The notes under the pieces: model-generated | Databases searched by the model: none | Told to the model about the DNA's origin: nothing | Seen by the model: the letters and a program-made list of their open reading frames with translations, nothing else | Shown: piece after piece, positions 27,079 to 35,189 of the stretch | How the letters are laid out: each line of letters begins with the position of its first letter | How positions within the stretch are numbered: the first letter of the stretch is position 1 | Origin: Prevotella sp. P6B1 | GTDB lineage: Bacteria > Bacteroidota > Bacteroidia > Bacteroidales > Bacteroidaceae | Direction: 5' to 3' | NCBI RefSeq assembly: GCF_000702825.1 | Contig: NZ_JNKF01000012.1 | Coordinates: 62,001-126,000, forward strand | DNA: 64,000 nucleotides | Made by a program: the position numbers and the translations under genes

Positions 27079-28098
27079 TTATTTCTTAGCCGAAGTCTCA
27101 CGAATCACGAGTTTCTGCGGCACGATTTTCTTGTAAACCTTGGTGTCGCCATTGATCGTATTCATCAACAGGCGACAGGCCTCGATACCCATCTCATGGC
27201 TCTGATCCACGATGGCAGAGAGCCGAGGCGTCACGTAGCCGGCGTGTACATCGTCGGTGAAACCGATGAGCGCCACATCCTCCGGGATACGCAGTCCTAA
27301 CTGCTTGATAGCCGTGAAGGCAGCAAAAGTGATGATATCATTGAAGGCCAGGATGGCATCGGGGCGGTTCTCCATCTGCAGCAATCGGGTGGTAGCCTCC
27401 AACGCCCAGTCGTAATCAATCTTCTCGCAGACCACGAGTTCACGCTCAATGGGCATGCGGTTCTCGCGGAGCGCCTCGAGATAGCCGTGCTTACGACGGA
27501 TGACCATGTCGAGGTGGTTAGGACCACCGATAAAGGCAATACGTTTGCTGCCCGTATCAATCAGGTGCTGGGTGGCCATCTGAGCAGCCACATCGCCATT
27601 GGCAGTCACACAAGAGAAACGGTCAGACAAACAGGTACGACCGAAGAACACCAAGGGAATAGACATGCTTGACAGTTCTTCGAAATGACTATAATCGCGG
27701 GTGTTCTGCGACAGGCAGGCGATGATGCCCTCCACATGCAGATTGATAAAATTGTCGATGGCCTTCACTTCTGCCTCACTATCTTCGTGGGTATTGGCAC
27801 TAATCACCGAATAGCCAGCCTTACGCGCCTCATCCTCGATACCATCGAGAACGGCTGCATAGTAATGAGTCACCAGGTTAGGCACCACCACACCAATCAC
27901 CCTCGGAGCCTCTTTACGCAAGCTCTGAGCAAAGGGGTTGGGACGGTAGTTCATCTCCTTAGCCAAGGCCTTCACCTTCTTCTGCATCTCCTGTCCTATC
28001 TCGGGCGAACTGCGCAGTGCCCTGCTGACAGTAGCTATACTGACACCCAGTTTCAGAGCGAGATCTTTCAACGATGTCCGACGTTTAGTAGTACCCAT
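27079..28098 (-). CDS. LacI-family transcriptional regulator
   Basis: 339 residues from the ATG at 28098. A further upstream in-frame start would lie in the promoter and is rejected. The N-terminal helix-turn-helix is TSLKDLALKLGVSIATVSRAL followed by the hinge MNYRPNPFAQSLRKE. The rest is a periplasmic-binding-like effector domain (VIGVVVPNLVTHYYAAVLDG, GIIACLSQN, RIAFIGGPNHLDMVIRRKHGY). It probably binds a sugar released by the GH31/GH2 pair and controls this operon, of which it is the first gene. A LacI-type palindrome overlaps its own promoter, suggesting autoregulation. Confidence 0.92.
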   Translation of the reverse strand: MGTTKRRTSLKDLALKLGVSIATVSRALRSSPEIGQEMQKKVKALAKEMNYRPNPFAQSLRKEAPRVIGVVVPNLVTHYYAAVLDGIEDEARKAGYSVISANTHEDSEAEVKAIDNFINLHVEGIIACLSQNTRDYSHFEELSSMSIPLVFFGRTCLSDRFSCVTANGDVAAQMATQHLIDTGSKRIAFIGGPNHLDMVIRRKHGYLEALRENRMPIERELVVCEKIDYDWALEATTRLLQMENRPDAILAFNDIITFAAFTAIKQLGLRIPEDVALIGFTDDVHAGYVTPRLSAIVDQSHEMGIEACRLLMNTINGDTKVYKKIVPQKLVIRETSAKK

Positions 28099-28125
28099 AT
28101 TGTTAATAGTAAAAAAGTGACGATG

Positions 28126-28156
28126 CAAAGGTACATCTTTTTTTGAAATTTGCAAA
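28126..28156 (-). promoter_or_regulatory. Promoter of the LacI-sensor-GH31-GH2 operon
   Basis: Minus-strand -7 TACCTTTG (28126-28133) and -33 TTTG (28153-28156), 19 nt apart. It places the start near 28120, supporting the ATG at 28098. Confidence 0.8.
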
Positions 28157-28163
28157 CGTTTAC
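28152..28163. promoter_or_regulatory. Probable LacI operator
   Basis: GCAAACGTTTAC, an almost perfect palindrome around AAACGTTT with the central CG usual for LacI-family operators. It covers the -33 box, so binding would block transcription of the operon, including lacI itself. Confidence 0.6.
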
Positions 28164-28208
28164 GTGTGTTTTTTCACTATAAACCACTGATTTCAAACAA
28201 AATCGTCG

Positions 28209-28216
28209 TACCTTTG
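28209..28216 (+). promoter_or_regulatory. Rightward -7 promoter box with no gene downstream
   Basis: TACCTTTG followed by GCAGC. The -33 position is poor. It is divergent from the LacI promoter and leads into a short region ended by a terminator. Confidence 0.5.
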
Positions 28217-28312
28217 CAGCAGCAAAATCAGAAATGAGTAATGAATAGTTGATAATAAGTTAGTTAGAAAATGAGGGGTAGGCTGTCGTGATGACAGCCT
28301 ATCTTTTTTATG
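28217..28312 (+). ncRNA. Candidate small RNA between the LacI operon and DUF5686
   Basis: From the -7 box to the terminator a transcript of roughly 90-95 nt is predicted. It contains no open frame longer than a few codons, a heptad-like tract (28231-28262) and ends in a hairpin TAGGCTGTC/GACAGCCTA with a 5-nt loop followed by six T. Both flanking genes are on the other strand, so the terminator does not serve a known plus-strand gene. Promoter quality is moderate. Confidence 0.4.
28283..28312 (+). terminator. Rightward intrinsic terminator
   Basis: A nine-bp stem around GTGAT followed by TCTTTTTT on the plus strand. On the minus strand there is no T run, so it serves rightward transcription, although it may also slow the leftward DUF5686 transcript. 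Confidence 0.65.
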
Positions 28313-28321
28313 TTTTCCCAC

Positions 28322-30982
28322 TTAGAAGGTGGCACGCACCATGAACCTGATGCCCCACTTGTTTGCCGTCGGCAACTCGTTGTAATTGAGGCGACGCACA
28401 TATTCCACATGCACAATCTTGAAGATGTTATGCACACCTAAGCTCAGCTCCATGTAGGGACGGTTCTTATCGATGACATAGCAGCCCTCGGGGAAGTACA
28501 TCACGATGGAATTGCCCACGTTGTGTGCCAGATAAGGATTGTTCTTATCGCTCAACTCACCCCAGAGTACACGGAAGGCCACCCACTCGCGCCACTTCAG
28601 CTTACGGATCAGCGGGATGCGGTTCAGGATCTTACCGTTCATATCCCAGCTCACCTGTCCCCACAGCATACGGTCGGTGGGGAACTCCATATTGTTGATG
28701 AGCTCGAAGGTGTTGTCCTGGATGATATAGGAGAGGTTAGTCTCGGGCATGATGAGCAATGGGAATGGTACTTTCTCCCACTGGATGCCACCCTTTACAT
28801 ACCAGTCCATCTTACCCCATGACTTCAGCCAGAAGCGCTTATAGAGCGACGCCTCGGTGTAGTTATAGCTATACTGACCACCCAGCACGCCCTTCAATCC
28901 CAAGGTATGACTCACTGTCAGCACCGGTGCATCGAGGTTGATGGGCAGTCGGCGCTGCTTGGTGTTGATAAAGGTCTCACCAGGCGCGAAACGCAGTTCT
29001 GCGCGGAGCTCGGTGGTACGGATCTTCTGCGAGGGAGCAGGAGTGACAAAACGATATTCCGAGTCGTTGATGCGCGGAAGAGGATGAGACCAGTTGGTCC
29101 AATCGTCAGGATTCGCGGACATCGTCATGGGAACGAAGAACAGATTACCAGCCGCCTCGTTCTCTTCGACTTTCATTGACAAGGTGGTGCGGAAGCCCCA
29201 GTCCTCCTCGCGTTCGAAGGTGAGCGACTGACGGTTGTAGAACATCATCTTATCGACTTTCGACCACTTGATACCGGTGAACACATTATCCTTATCGGTA
29301 TGCATGAACTTATCCGAAGGCGACATCACATCGTAGGTCGATGAGAAGGTGAGCGTGCGCTTGGGGAACTCGCGTGGCAGATACTCCTTCTTATTGAACG
29401 ACCAGATGACATCACCTTTATAATACCACTTATGAGAGTCCCAGCCACGGGCCACGTAACCACTCAGGAAGAGGTTTGAATCCAGGTTGGCGGTGGTCTG
29501 CGCCGAGATACGGGTACGGATACCATCGATGAAATTCTTGGTGATCATGGTGTTGATAGGACCAATATCCACCTTGCTCGGATGGCCCTTGCTACCTGTC
29601 TCCACAAAGTTCTCGACAAAAGCCTTCAGACCGAAGATAATCCACTTGAAGCCCTTAATATTCTGCAATCCGCTGATAAACGAGTCCATCTGACTCTCGC
29701 CCTTAGTCAGCTCCACCTGACGATACTGATTCCAGAACTCATCGCTTCGCATCATGGCATTCACATCCTTCACCTCCTTCTTCGAGCCCTTGAACAGTTG
29801 TCGGGGCAGTTCGTCGAAGGCATAATCATTGATACGGGTATTACGGATGACCGCGAACTTCTGCAGGAAGCTGGCCAGCTTGAGCTCGGTGAACATGTCA
29901 TCGACACTGAGCACCCACTCGCCATCGGGCAACTGCGTGAACTCCTGCACCACCTGCATGTTCTCCACCCAGTTCACATCGCTCTTCTTGGGGATGGTCA
30001 TCTCGCAACGCTTCACCTGCCAGCTTGAGTCGGCCAGGATATACAAGTCGCCACGGAAACCAAAGTCCTGCTGGTTGTTGGGCAGGAAATGCAGATGGTA
30101 GCACAGATCGCGGTCGACCATCAGCGTGTCCTCGATATAATAGCGGTAGAACCCGATGGCATCCTTACCGATAGGCGACGTGAAGGGGTACTGCAACAAA
30201 CGGATCTGGTCGTCGTAGATGTTCACATCGGTAAACACCTCCTTCATCACCGTATTCAGGATGTCACCTGTCTGGAACAGGTCGTTGATACCCTGCGAGT
30301 TCATGCCTTTGATGATGGTCTTCTCGTCGTGCGGTTTCTTACGGTAGATCTTCTGCGACACCGTCTCATCCACACTGATAGGCAGGATGAGCTTGTTGTT
30401 ATACGGGCAAGCCTCTATCTGGTCGATCAGCCACTGTTTCTTCTTGAACTTAGGCGAGTCGAGGACCTCCGGACGGAAATCGTTGAGTGCCAGGGTAATC
30501 TTCTGATATTTGTTGTACTGATAGAAGTCGCGATTATCCAGATCGGTCTTCTTCTTAGCGGCAATCACCTTGCGCATCATCTCGACCGCCGGGTTGTTCT
30601 TACGACTATAGCGGCCACGCTTGGTCTTGATGGTCACCTCCTTCAGCATACGGTTATCCGTTTTCAGGGCAATCTTGATGACACTCTTGATGCCCGAGTT
30701 CACCTGTATGGTATGGGCTACGTAACCCACGGAGGTGAACGTCAGTTGCCAACCGTTATGACGGGCTATGGAGAAATTACCATCGATATCCGATGCCACT
30801 CCTACCCCGTGACCCAGATACTGGGCACTGGCAAATGGTATCGGTTCACCGGTCTTCGCATCCACGATCTGACCGCTGATCACATGCTGTGCATGTGCAG
30901 TGAACAGTGAACAGTGAATAGTGAATAGTATCACTATCACCCTCAGCATCCACTGCGTTTTCCAATCAATATTTCTCTTCAT
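28322..30982 (-). CDS. DUF5686 outer-membrane protein with carboxypeptidase-regulatory-like domain
   Basis: 886 residues from the ATG at 30982. A signal peptide (VIVILFTIHCSLFTAHA) is followed by a CarboxypepD_reg-like domain (VISGQIVDAKTGEPIPFASA, residues about 33-110) and a DUF5686 region (RYSRKNNPAVEMMRKVIAAK near 135). The last 400 or so residues look like a transmembrane beta-barrel ending in an aromatic residue (RFMVRATF). Such proteins sit in the outer membrane of Bacteroidota; their role is unknown. The signal peptide core is encoded by a 7-bp repeat tract. It lies 77 bases after the HAD gene and may be in the same operon, though a REP-like hairpin is between them. Confidence 0.85.
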   Translation of the reverse strand: MKRNIDWKTQWMLRVIVILFTIHCSLFTAHAQHVISGQIVDAKTGEPIPFASAQYLGHGVGVASDIDGNFSIARHNGWQLTFTSVGYVAHTIQVNSGIKSVIKIALKTDNRMLKEVTIKTKRGRYSRKNNPAVEMMRKVIAAKKKTDLDNRDFYQYNKYQKITLALNDFRPEVLDSPKFKKKQWLIDQIEACPYNNKLILPISVDETVSQKIYRKKPHDEKTIIKGMNSQGINDLFQTGDILNTVMKEVFTDVNIYDDQIRLLQYPFTSPIGKDAIGFYRYYIEDTLMVDRDLCYHLHFLPNNQQDFGFRGDLYILADSSWQVKRCEMTIPKKSDVNWVENMQVVQEFTQLPDGEWVLSVDDMFTELKLASFLQKFAVIRNTRINDYAFDELPRQLFKGSKKEVKDVNAMMRSDEFWNQYRQVELTKGESQMDSFISGLQNIKGFKWIIFGLKAFVENFVETGSKGHPSKVDIGPINTMITKNFIDGIRTRISAQTTANLDSNLFLSGYVARGWDSHKWYYKGDVIWSFNKKEYLPREFPKRTLTFSSTYDVMSPSDKFMHTDKDNVFTGIKWSKVDKMMFYNRQSLTFEREEDWGFRTTLSMKVEENEAAGNLFFVPMTMSANPDDWTNWSHPLPRINDSEYRFVTPAPSQKIRTTELRAELRFAPGETFINTKQRRLPINLDAPVLTVSHTLGLKGVLGGQYSYNYTEASLYKRFWLKSWGKMDWYVKGGIQWEKVPFPLLIMPETNLSYIIQDNTFELINNMEFPTDRMLWGQVSWDMNGKILNRIPLIRKLKWREWVAFRVLWGELSDKNNPYLAHNVGNSIVMYFPEGCYVIDKNRPYMELSLGVHNIFKIVHVEYVRRLNYNELPTANKWGIRFMVRATF
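30898..30929. repeat. Heptad repeat encoding a signal peptide
   Basis: Three CAGTGAA units and one TAGTGAA, plus part of another, in strict 7-bp register. On the minus strand they encode LFTIHCSLFTA, the hydrophobic core of the DUF5686 signal peptide. Confidence 0.85.
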
Positions 30983-31025
30983 CACTATTCATTATTGATA
31001 CTTTGTATCGAGCCCTCTCACGCTC

Positions 31026-31054
31026 GGCATAGCCCAAGCGAGCTTGGCTCTGCC
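31026..31054. repeat. REP-like hairpin downstream of the HAD gene
   Basis: An imperfect stem closes on CCAAGC/GCTTGG (31034-31047) and extends outward through GGCA/TGCC with small bulges. No T run follows on either strand, so it is more like an intergenic palindromic repeat than a terminator. Confidence 0.5.
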
Positions 31055-31059
31055 CTCGC

Positions 31060-31764
31060 TTAATCGAGGCCTTCACTATTCACTATCTGACGCAAGTCTG
31101 TTATTACTTTCCCGGCGGCTGACTCATCGACGGGATCGTCCGTCCAGCCTTCGCCTTTAAACCATATCGTGTGACATCCCGCCTTACCAGCTGGGATGAT
31201 ATCCTTATCCATGCTGTCGCCTACGACCACCACCTCGTCGGGCTGCAGCCCCAAGGCCTCGACGCCTAAGGTAAAAATCTGCGGGTCGGGCTTGCGCACA
31301 CCTACGACGGCACTCTCAATAATCGATTCAAAAATGCCATCGAGCTTAAACTCCTTCAGTACAGTGGCGATATTACCATAGAAATTGCTCACCAGCACCA
31401 GGGGGAACTGCTGCTTCAGCTGTAACAGCACCTCGCGACTCTTGTCGGTCTCTGCAAGTGTCCGAGCATAGAGATCATCCACTACCGCCTGCTCATAGGC
31501 CTTGCCACAAGCTTCACTCCACTTGTCGCGGAAGCACTCGAACTGAATGCGGATTTTCTCCTCCAGCGTCCGACGGAACGTGAAATCGGACTTGATAATG
31601 GGATTCTTGCCCAAAGTACGCTCACCTACCACGTAAGCATCACGGAACTCCGACTCGCTTACAGGTACCTGCTGACGCTCGTAGGCGTGCCAGATGACCT
31701 TACCCCAGTGGTGTCCACCGGTATCCAAGGTCCCACCGTAATCAAATATATAACCCTTTATCAT
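31060..31764 (-). CDS. HAD-superfamily protein with altered motif I
   Basis: 234 residues from the ATG at 31764 (a GTG three bases upstream is also in frame). Motif I reads IFDYGGTLDTGG: the nucleophile Asp is present but the usual second Asp, which acts as acid/base in HAD phosphatases, is Gly. Motif II is VLVSN, motif III lies in GVRKPDPQIF, and motif IV is VVGDSMDKDI. Loss of the second Asp is seen in HAD enzymes that are not simple phosphatases. It is 16 bases after a CDP-alcohol phosphotransferase gene, so a headgroup-related substrate is possible. The last residues (IVNSE) come from a heptad tract. Confidence 0.85.
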   Translation of the reverse strand: MIKGYIFDYGGTLDTGGHHWGKVIWHAYERQQVPVSESEFRDAYVVGERTLGKNPIIKSDFTFRRTLEEKIRIQFECFRDKWSEACGKAYEQAVVDDLYARTLAETDKSREVLLQLKQQFPLVLVSNFYGNIATVLKEFKLDGIFESIIESAVVGVRKPDPQIFTLGVEALGLQPDEVVVVGDSMDKDIIPAGKAGCHTIWFKGEGWTDDPVDESAAGKVITDLRQIVNSEGLD

Positions 31765-31791
31765 CACTATTCACTCTTCACTAATCACTAA
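31764..31791. repeat. Heptad repeat at the HAD/CDP-alcohol transferase junction
   Basis: Four units in register: TCACTAT, TCACTCT, TCACTAA, TCACTAA. It contains the stop of the transferase gene and touches the start codon of the HAD gene. Confidence 0.8.
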
Positions 31792-32686
31792 TCTCCTTAC
31801 AGAGGGCCTCGTGCTTGCTGTGCATGTACATATACATGGCCTGGAAGACCGTGATCTCCACCAGAGGATATACCCAGGGGCAATCCAGCAGACAGGTGAC
31901 ATAGATGGTGATGGCGCGCGTATTGAACGTGAGCAGATTGGTGTACTTCATCAACGGACGACTGCCTGCCAACAAGCGCTGACGGACCTCCTCAGAGGGC
32001 TGTGCCTTCCAACGGGCGAAGAACTGCTGAAACTGCGGGGTGCGCTGTTCCTGACTCTTACAGTAGTTGGCGTAGTTGTAGAAGAACAAACGCGACAGCC
32101 AGTCGCTCTTGGGCAACGACTCGTAGTGGGCACGCTGCTGCTTGTAGTTATCGAGTTCGCTACCCTCCTTACCCAACAGGAAGAAGAGGTGGATCTGACG
32201 GTAGTAATCGGCCAGCGAACTCTGTTTGGCATGCAAGCCAATACCTGCAATCGCACAGAGCACAAAAGCCCAGAAGCCCCACTCGATATCCGTTCCCGGG
32301 ATGTGCTGGTTCCACAGACGGGCGATGATACCGATATAGATACTGGTGAACCACAGATCGCCTGAGAAACCATCCAGCATACGACCAATCAGGGTCTTCT
32401 TGCCGGTGATACGTGCCATCTGACCGTCGGTACTATCGCAGAAGTTGGCAAACATCAGCAACAGTACACCATAGATGTTATGCAGCAGGTCGGTGTAATG
32501 GAACATCCAACCAGCGCCCACGCCTAAGAAGATGGATACGATGGTAATGACATTGGGGTGGATGTCCAGTTTGTTCCACAACAGGGCAAACACCAATCCT
32601 ATAGGACGTGTAAAGTGCACGTCCAACCACTCTTCAGTATCCTCTGACTTAAATGATAATTTTAGTAATTCCTTAAAACTTGACAT
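31781..32686 (-). CDS. CDP-alcohol phosphatidyltransferase family membrane protein
   Basis: 301 residues from the ATG at 32686 (a GTG at 32728 would lie within the upstream gene's repeat tract). Several membrane helices are seen. The CDP-alcohol motif is DSTDGQMARITGKKTLIGRM then LDGFSGD: DGxxAR, eight residues, GxxxD are exact, but the last Asp is one position further on than in the common DxxxD form. The family joins a CDP-activated alcohol to an acceptor alcohol with loss of CMP at the membrane. With a nucleotidyltransferase gene two places upstream, the enzyme may use a locally made CDP-headgroup or CDP-polyol. Substrates are unknown. Confidence 0.88.
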   Translation of the reverse strand: MSSFKELLKLSFKSEDTEEWLDVHFTRPIGLVFALLWNKLDIHPNVITIVSIFLGVGAGWMFHYTDLLHNIYGVLLLMFANFCDSTDGQMARITGKKTLIGRMLDGFSGDLWFTSIYIGIIARLWNQHIPGTDIEWGFWAFVLCAIAGIGLHAKQSSLADYYRQIHLFFLLGKEGSELDNYKQQRAHYESLPKSDWLSRLFFYNYANYCKSQEQRTPQFQQFFARWKAQPSEEVRQRLLAGSRPLMKYTNLLTFNTRAITIYVTCLLDCPWVYPLVEITVFQAMYMYMHSKHEALCKEISD

Positions 32687-32720
32687 TATTTTAGTTTGCA
32701 ATTTAATACTTCGTATAGAA

Positions 32721-33500
32721 CTAATCACTATTCACTAACCCCGCGATAGCTTCAGCGGCTTCGTCACGACAACGCGAAAAACTGGGCCAGTCGTTAAAGT
32801 CGATGACACAGAACGAGCCATCCTCACGTACGATACAGTCGCCTCCATACACCTGGATACCCACAGCCTGAGCGAGGGTCTCAGCCGTATGCTGCAGCAC
32901 AACCTCCTGGAACGGATAGTGACGGGCTGAGCCATTACGCGCCTCATCGCCGAATTTGGTATCACCATCGTCGGTGGGATAGTAATAGCGGAAGAAACCG
33001 GAACCGCTCACTCCATAGAACTTCACCAGATCGCCAGGTACATGCGCACTCACCGTATAGGCCGTGATGCCACGCTGTTCGAAAGCAGCTATCTTCGCAG
33101 CCAGTTCTGTTTTATCGGCCACATACTGCACATCATCCTTGCTCTGTGCAGCTGCATCGCCACGCTTCAGCCAGTAGCCATGGCTGCCCTCCTGTGGAGG
33201 TACAGGCGTATCGGACAGTTGCATGATGGTTGCCAGCTGACAACGCCCGCAGTTACGGATAGCCGCAGAGGTGTTGATCACGCCAGCTTTGCTCTGCAGT
33301 TTCTCCAGTGTCTCAGGCAAGCGCCCCATGGTCAGCACCCAGTCGTAGCCATCGACATGGGTGAGTTGCTGTTCACCAATGGCATCCACCTGATGCCCGG
33401 CTGCCACGAGCTTAGTACCCACAGCATCCAGTATCGCCCGGTCCTTCTCTACAGAGTTAGGAGAGAACTGCTCTGCTCTATATATCAACAGTATCTTCAT
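32721..33500 (-). CDS. ATP-grasp-like protein
   Basis: 259 residues, soluble. The C-terminal third resembles the ATP-grasp metal-binding strand pair (IQVYGGDCIVREDGSFCVID followed by FNDWPSFSRCRDEA). The middle has a lysine-bearing segment (DLVKFYGVSGSGFFRYYYP) and an N-terminal alpha/beta domain (MKILLIYRAEQFSPNSVEKD). ATP-grasp enzymes join a carboxylate to an amine or kinase-like acceptor. It overlaps the NTP-transferase gene by four bases, so they likely work together. The family match is by eye and moderately secure; the substrate is unknown. The last five residues are encoded by a heptad tract. Confidence 0.7.
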   Translation of the reverse strand: MKILLIYRAEQFSPNSVEKDRAILDAVGTKLVAAGHQVDAIGEQQLTHVDGYDWVLTMGRLPETLEKLQSKAGVINTSAAIRNCGRCQLATIMQLSDTPVPPQEGSHGYWLKRGDAAAQSKDDVQYVADKTELAAKIAAFEQRGITAYTVSAHVPGDLVKFYGVSGSGFFRYYYPTDDGDTKFGDEARNGSARHYPFQEVVLQHTAETLAQAVGIQVYGGDCIVREDGSFCVIDFNDWPSFSRCRDEAAEAIAGLVNSD

Positions 33501-34204
33501 TTCAAAAAGTCTTCCGCTTTCTCAATATCGCTGGCATGGTCGATGTCGAGCACCTTCGAGAAGGCATAGGCCTTCAGCTGCAGGCCTTCGTTCACCAAGG
33601 CACGCTGGAAGTTACGCATACGACTCTCGCCACGGGCTATGCAGCGCTCCAGTACAGGGATAGCCTTAGGGGTGAGTCCATAGATGCCGCCGCTGATATA
33701 CTGTGGATGGTCGCAACTATCCAGGAACGCGGTGATGCGCTGCGCCTCATCAACAGCCACATGAAGTGGTTTCTCGTCGTCGATATAGTCGGTCACGCCC
33801 ATCAGGCCATCTACCTCGTTGGTATCGACCAGCTGTTCGAATGTCTTTACATACGTTGAGAATTCCTTTTCACGGAAGATGGTATCCACGGTAGTCAGTA
33901 CAAAAGGCTCATCCTTCAACCAAGCACTCAGTTCCCACATGCTATGCATTGAGCTGGGGGTGCTCTTCACCTTATATCTCAAGGGTACCTGCCCTGCCTC
34001 GGCAACAGCCTTCAGGTGAGCAGCCACATCGGTCATCTGTTCATTACATATCACACATATCTCGCTGGCACCTTGCGCCATAAACACACGAATCAGGCGG
34101 TCGATCAGCTGTTCACCCCCCACTTTCACCAGTGGTTTCGGCGCAGCTACGCCCTCCTGAGCCAGTCGCGAGCCCTCGCCCGCTGCTATTATCGCATACT
34201 TCAT
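33497..34204 (-). CDS. Sugar- or headgroup-phosphate nucleotidyltransferase
   Basis: 235 residues. The N terminus YAIIAAGEGSRLAQEGVAAP with PKPLVKVGGEQLIDRL is the nucleotide-binding signature GxGxR...PKxL of NTP transferases such as LicC, RmlA and inositol-phosphate cytidylyltransferases. LTTVDTIF near 104-111 holds the metal-binding Asp. It should activate a phosphorylated alcohol or sugar with CTP or another NTP. It is first in an operon followed by ATP-grasp, CDP-alcohol transferase and HAD genes and has its own promoter box. The pairing with a CDP-alcohol transferase favours CTP, but that is inference. Confidence 0.85.
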   Translation of the reverse strand: MKYAIIAAGEGSRLAQEGVAAPKPLVKVGGEQLIDRLIRVFMAQGASEICVICNEQMTDVAAHLKAVAEAGQVPLRYKVKSTPSSMHSMWELSAWLKDEPFVLTTVDTIFREKEFSTYVKTFEQLVDTNEVDGLMGVTDYIDDEKPLHVAVDEAQRITAFLDSCDHPQYISGGIYGLTPKAIPVLERCIARGESRMRNFQRALVNEGLQLKAYAFSKVLDIDHASDIEKAEDFLK

Positions 34205-34253
34205 ACTTAAATATCCTAACCTGATTTTCCTGTTTTTGTCCCATTTCTGGCTG

Positions 34254-34261
34254 CAAAATTA
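34254..34261 (-). promoter_or_regulatory. -7 promoter box of the headgroup-type operon
   Basis: Minus-strand TAATTTTG, about 50 nt before the NTP-transferase start. A weak -33 (TTTC, 34283-34286) lies 21 nt upstream. Confidence 0.6.
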
Positions 34262-34328
34262 CGCATTTTTGTTGAAAGTACGGAAACTTCGGCTATATAT
34301 TTAGGTTTTATTTGCTTAAAAAGACCCT

Positions 34329-35189
34329 TCACTGGGTGGTATAAGCCATCAATGCCTGATGGGTTTTCTGGTGACCGACAGCGATAATTTTTTCTGACTT
34401 ATCGTAGTCGAATCCACTAAAACGACTCATCTGGATATCGACCAGGACATCAGGATGGGTCAGCTGCGCCATCAGCAACGAGTTCTGACGAATCATGATG
34501 GAGCTGGTGCGCGAGAGCATGGTGTAATAGTTGAAATCGAGGTTATCAGGTAATAAACGGTTCAGGATCTGCTGCGACAGCGAGGTGCTGCGCTTGCGCT
34601 TCTCATGGAGTTCCTGATGCATCAGCCATTGCGCCTTGTAATCATGCCCACTCACATCGATACCAATCAACAGGTCGCCTTCCTGGCGCACGACCCGATT
34701 GAGGGGAATGGGATTGGTGACACCACCATCGATCAGGAGCATATCGCCACGACGCACGGGCTCGTAGAAGGTAGGCAACGAGATAGAGGCACGGATAGCC
34801 TCGAACAGACTGCCTTCACGGATGACCACTTCCTGCCCCGACAGATAGTCGGTAGCCACGGCACAATAAGGAATGGGTAGCTGTTCGATGGGCACATCGG
34901 GCACAAACTCCATGATGGCCTCAATAATGCGGGAGCCCTTGACCAAGTGGTTAAGACTGAACGAGAAATCTGTCAGCTCGAGCATTTTCTTACGGTCGAT
35001 AGTCTTCATCCACTCGCGGAAATCATCGAGTTTACCAGCAGCATAGACGCCCCCAATGAGGGCGCCCATAGAACAACCGGCAACAGAGGTGATGCGGTAA
35101 TCCTGCGACAGCAGTTCCTGGATAGCACCGATATGCGCCAATCCACGGGCGCCGCCACTGGACAGCACCAAGGCTACATCACGACTCAT
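34329..35189 (-). CDS. Patatin-like phospholipase
   Basis: 286 residues. The oxyanion loop is LSSGGARGLAHIGA, the nucleophile Ser40 is in GCSMG (GxSxG), and the catalytic Asp154 is in LLIDGGVTNPIP (DGG). This is the complete patatin Ser-Asp dyad, so lipid acyl hydrolase activity is expected. No signal peptide is seen, so it may act in the cytoplasm or on the inner membrane. It overlaps the upstream GIN-domain gene by four bases, and a kinase gene lies further upstream in the same direction. Confidence 0.92.
   Translation of the reverse strand: MSRDVALVLSSGGARGLAHIGAIQELLSQDYRITSVAGCSMGALIGGVYAAGKLDDFREWMKTIDRKKMLELTDFSFSLNHLVKGSRIIEAIMEFVPDVPIEQLPIPYCAVATDYLSGQEVVIREGSLFEAIRASISLPTFYEPVRRGDMLLIDGGVTNPIPLNRVVRQEGDLLIGIDVSGHDYKAQWLMHQELHEKRKRSTSLSQQILNRLLPDNLDFNYYTMLSRTSSIMIRQNSLLMAQLTHPDVLVDIQMSRFSGFDYDKSEKIIAVGHQKTHQALMAYTTQ

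Noticed and set aside
11201-31791. Heptad tracts as CRISPR arrays
   Set aside because: Units are 7 bp with no spacers and no cas genes are present.
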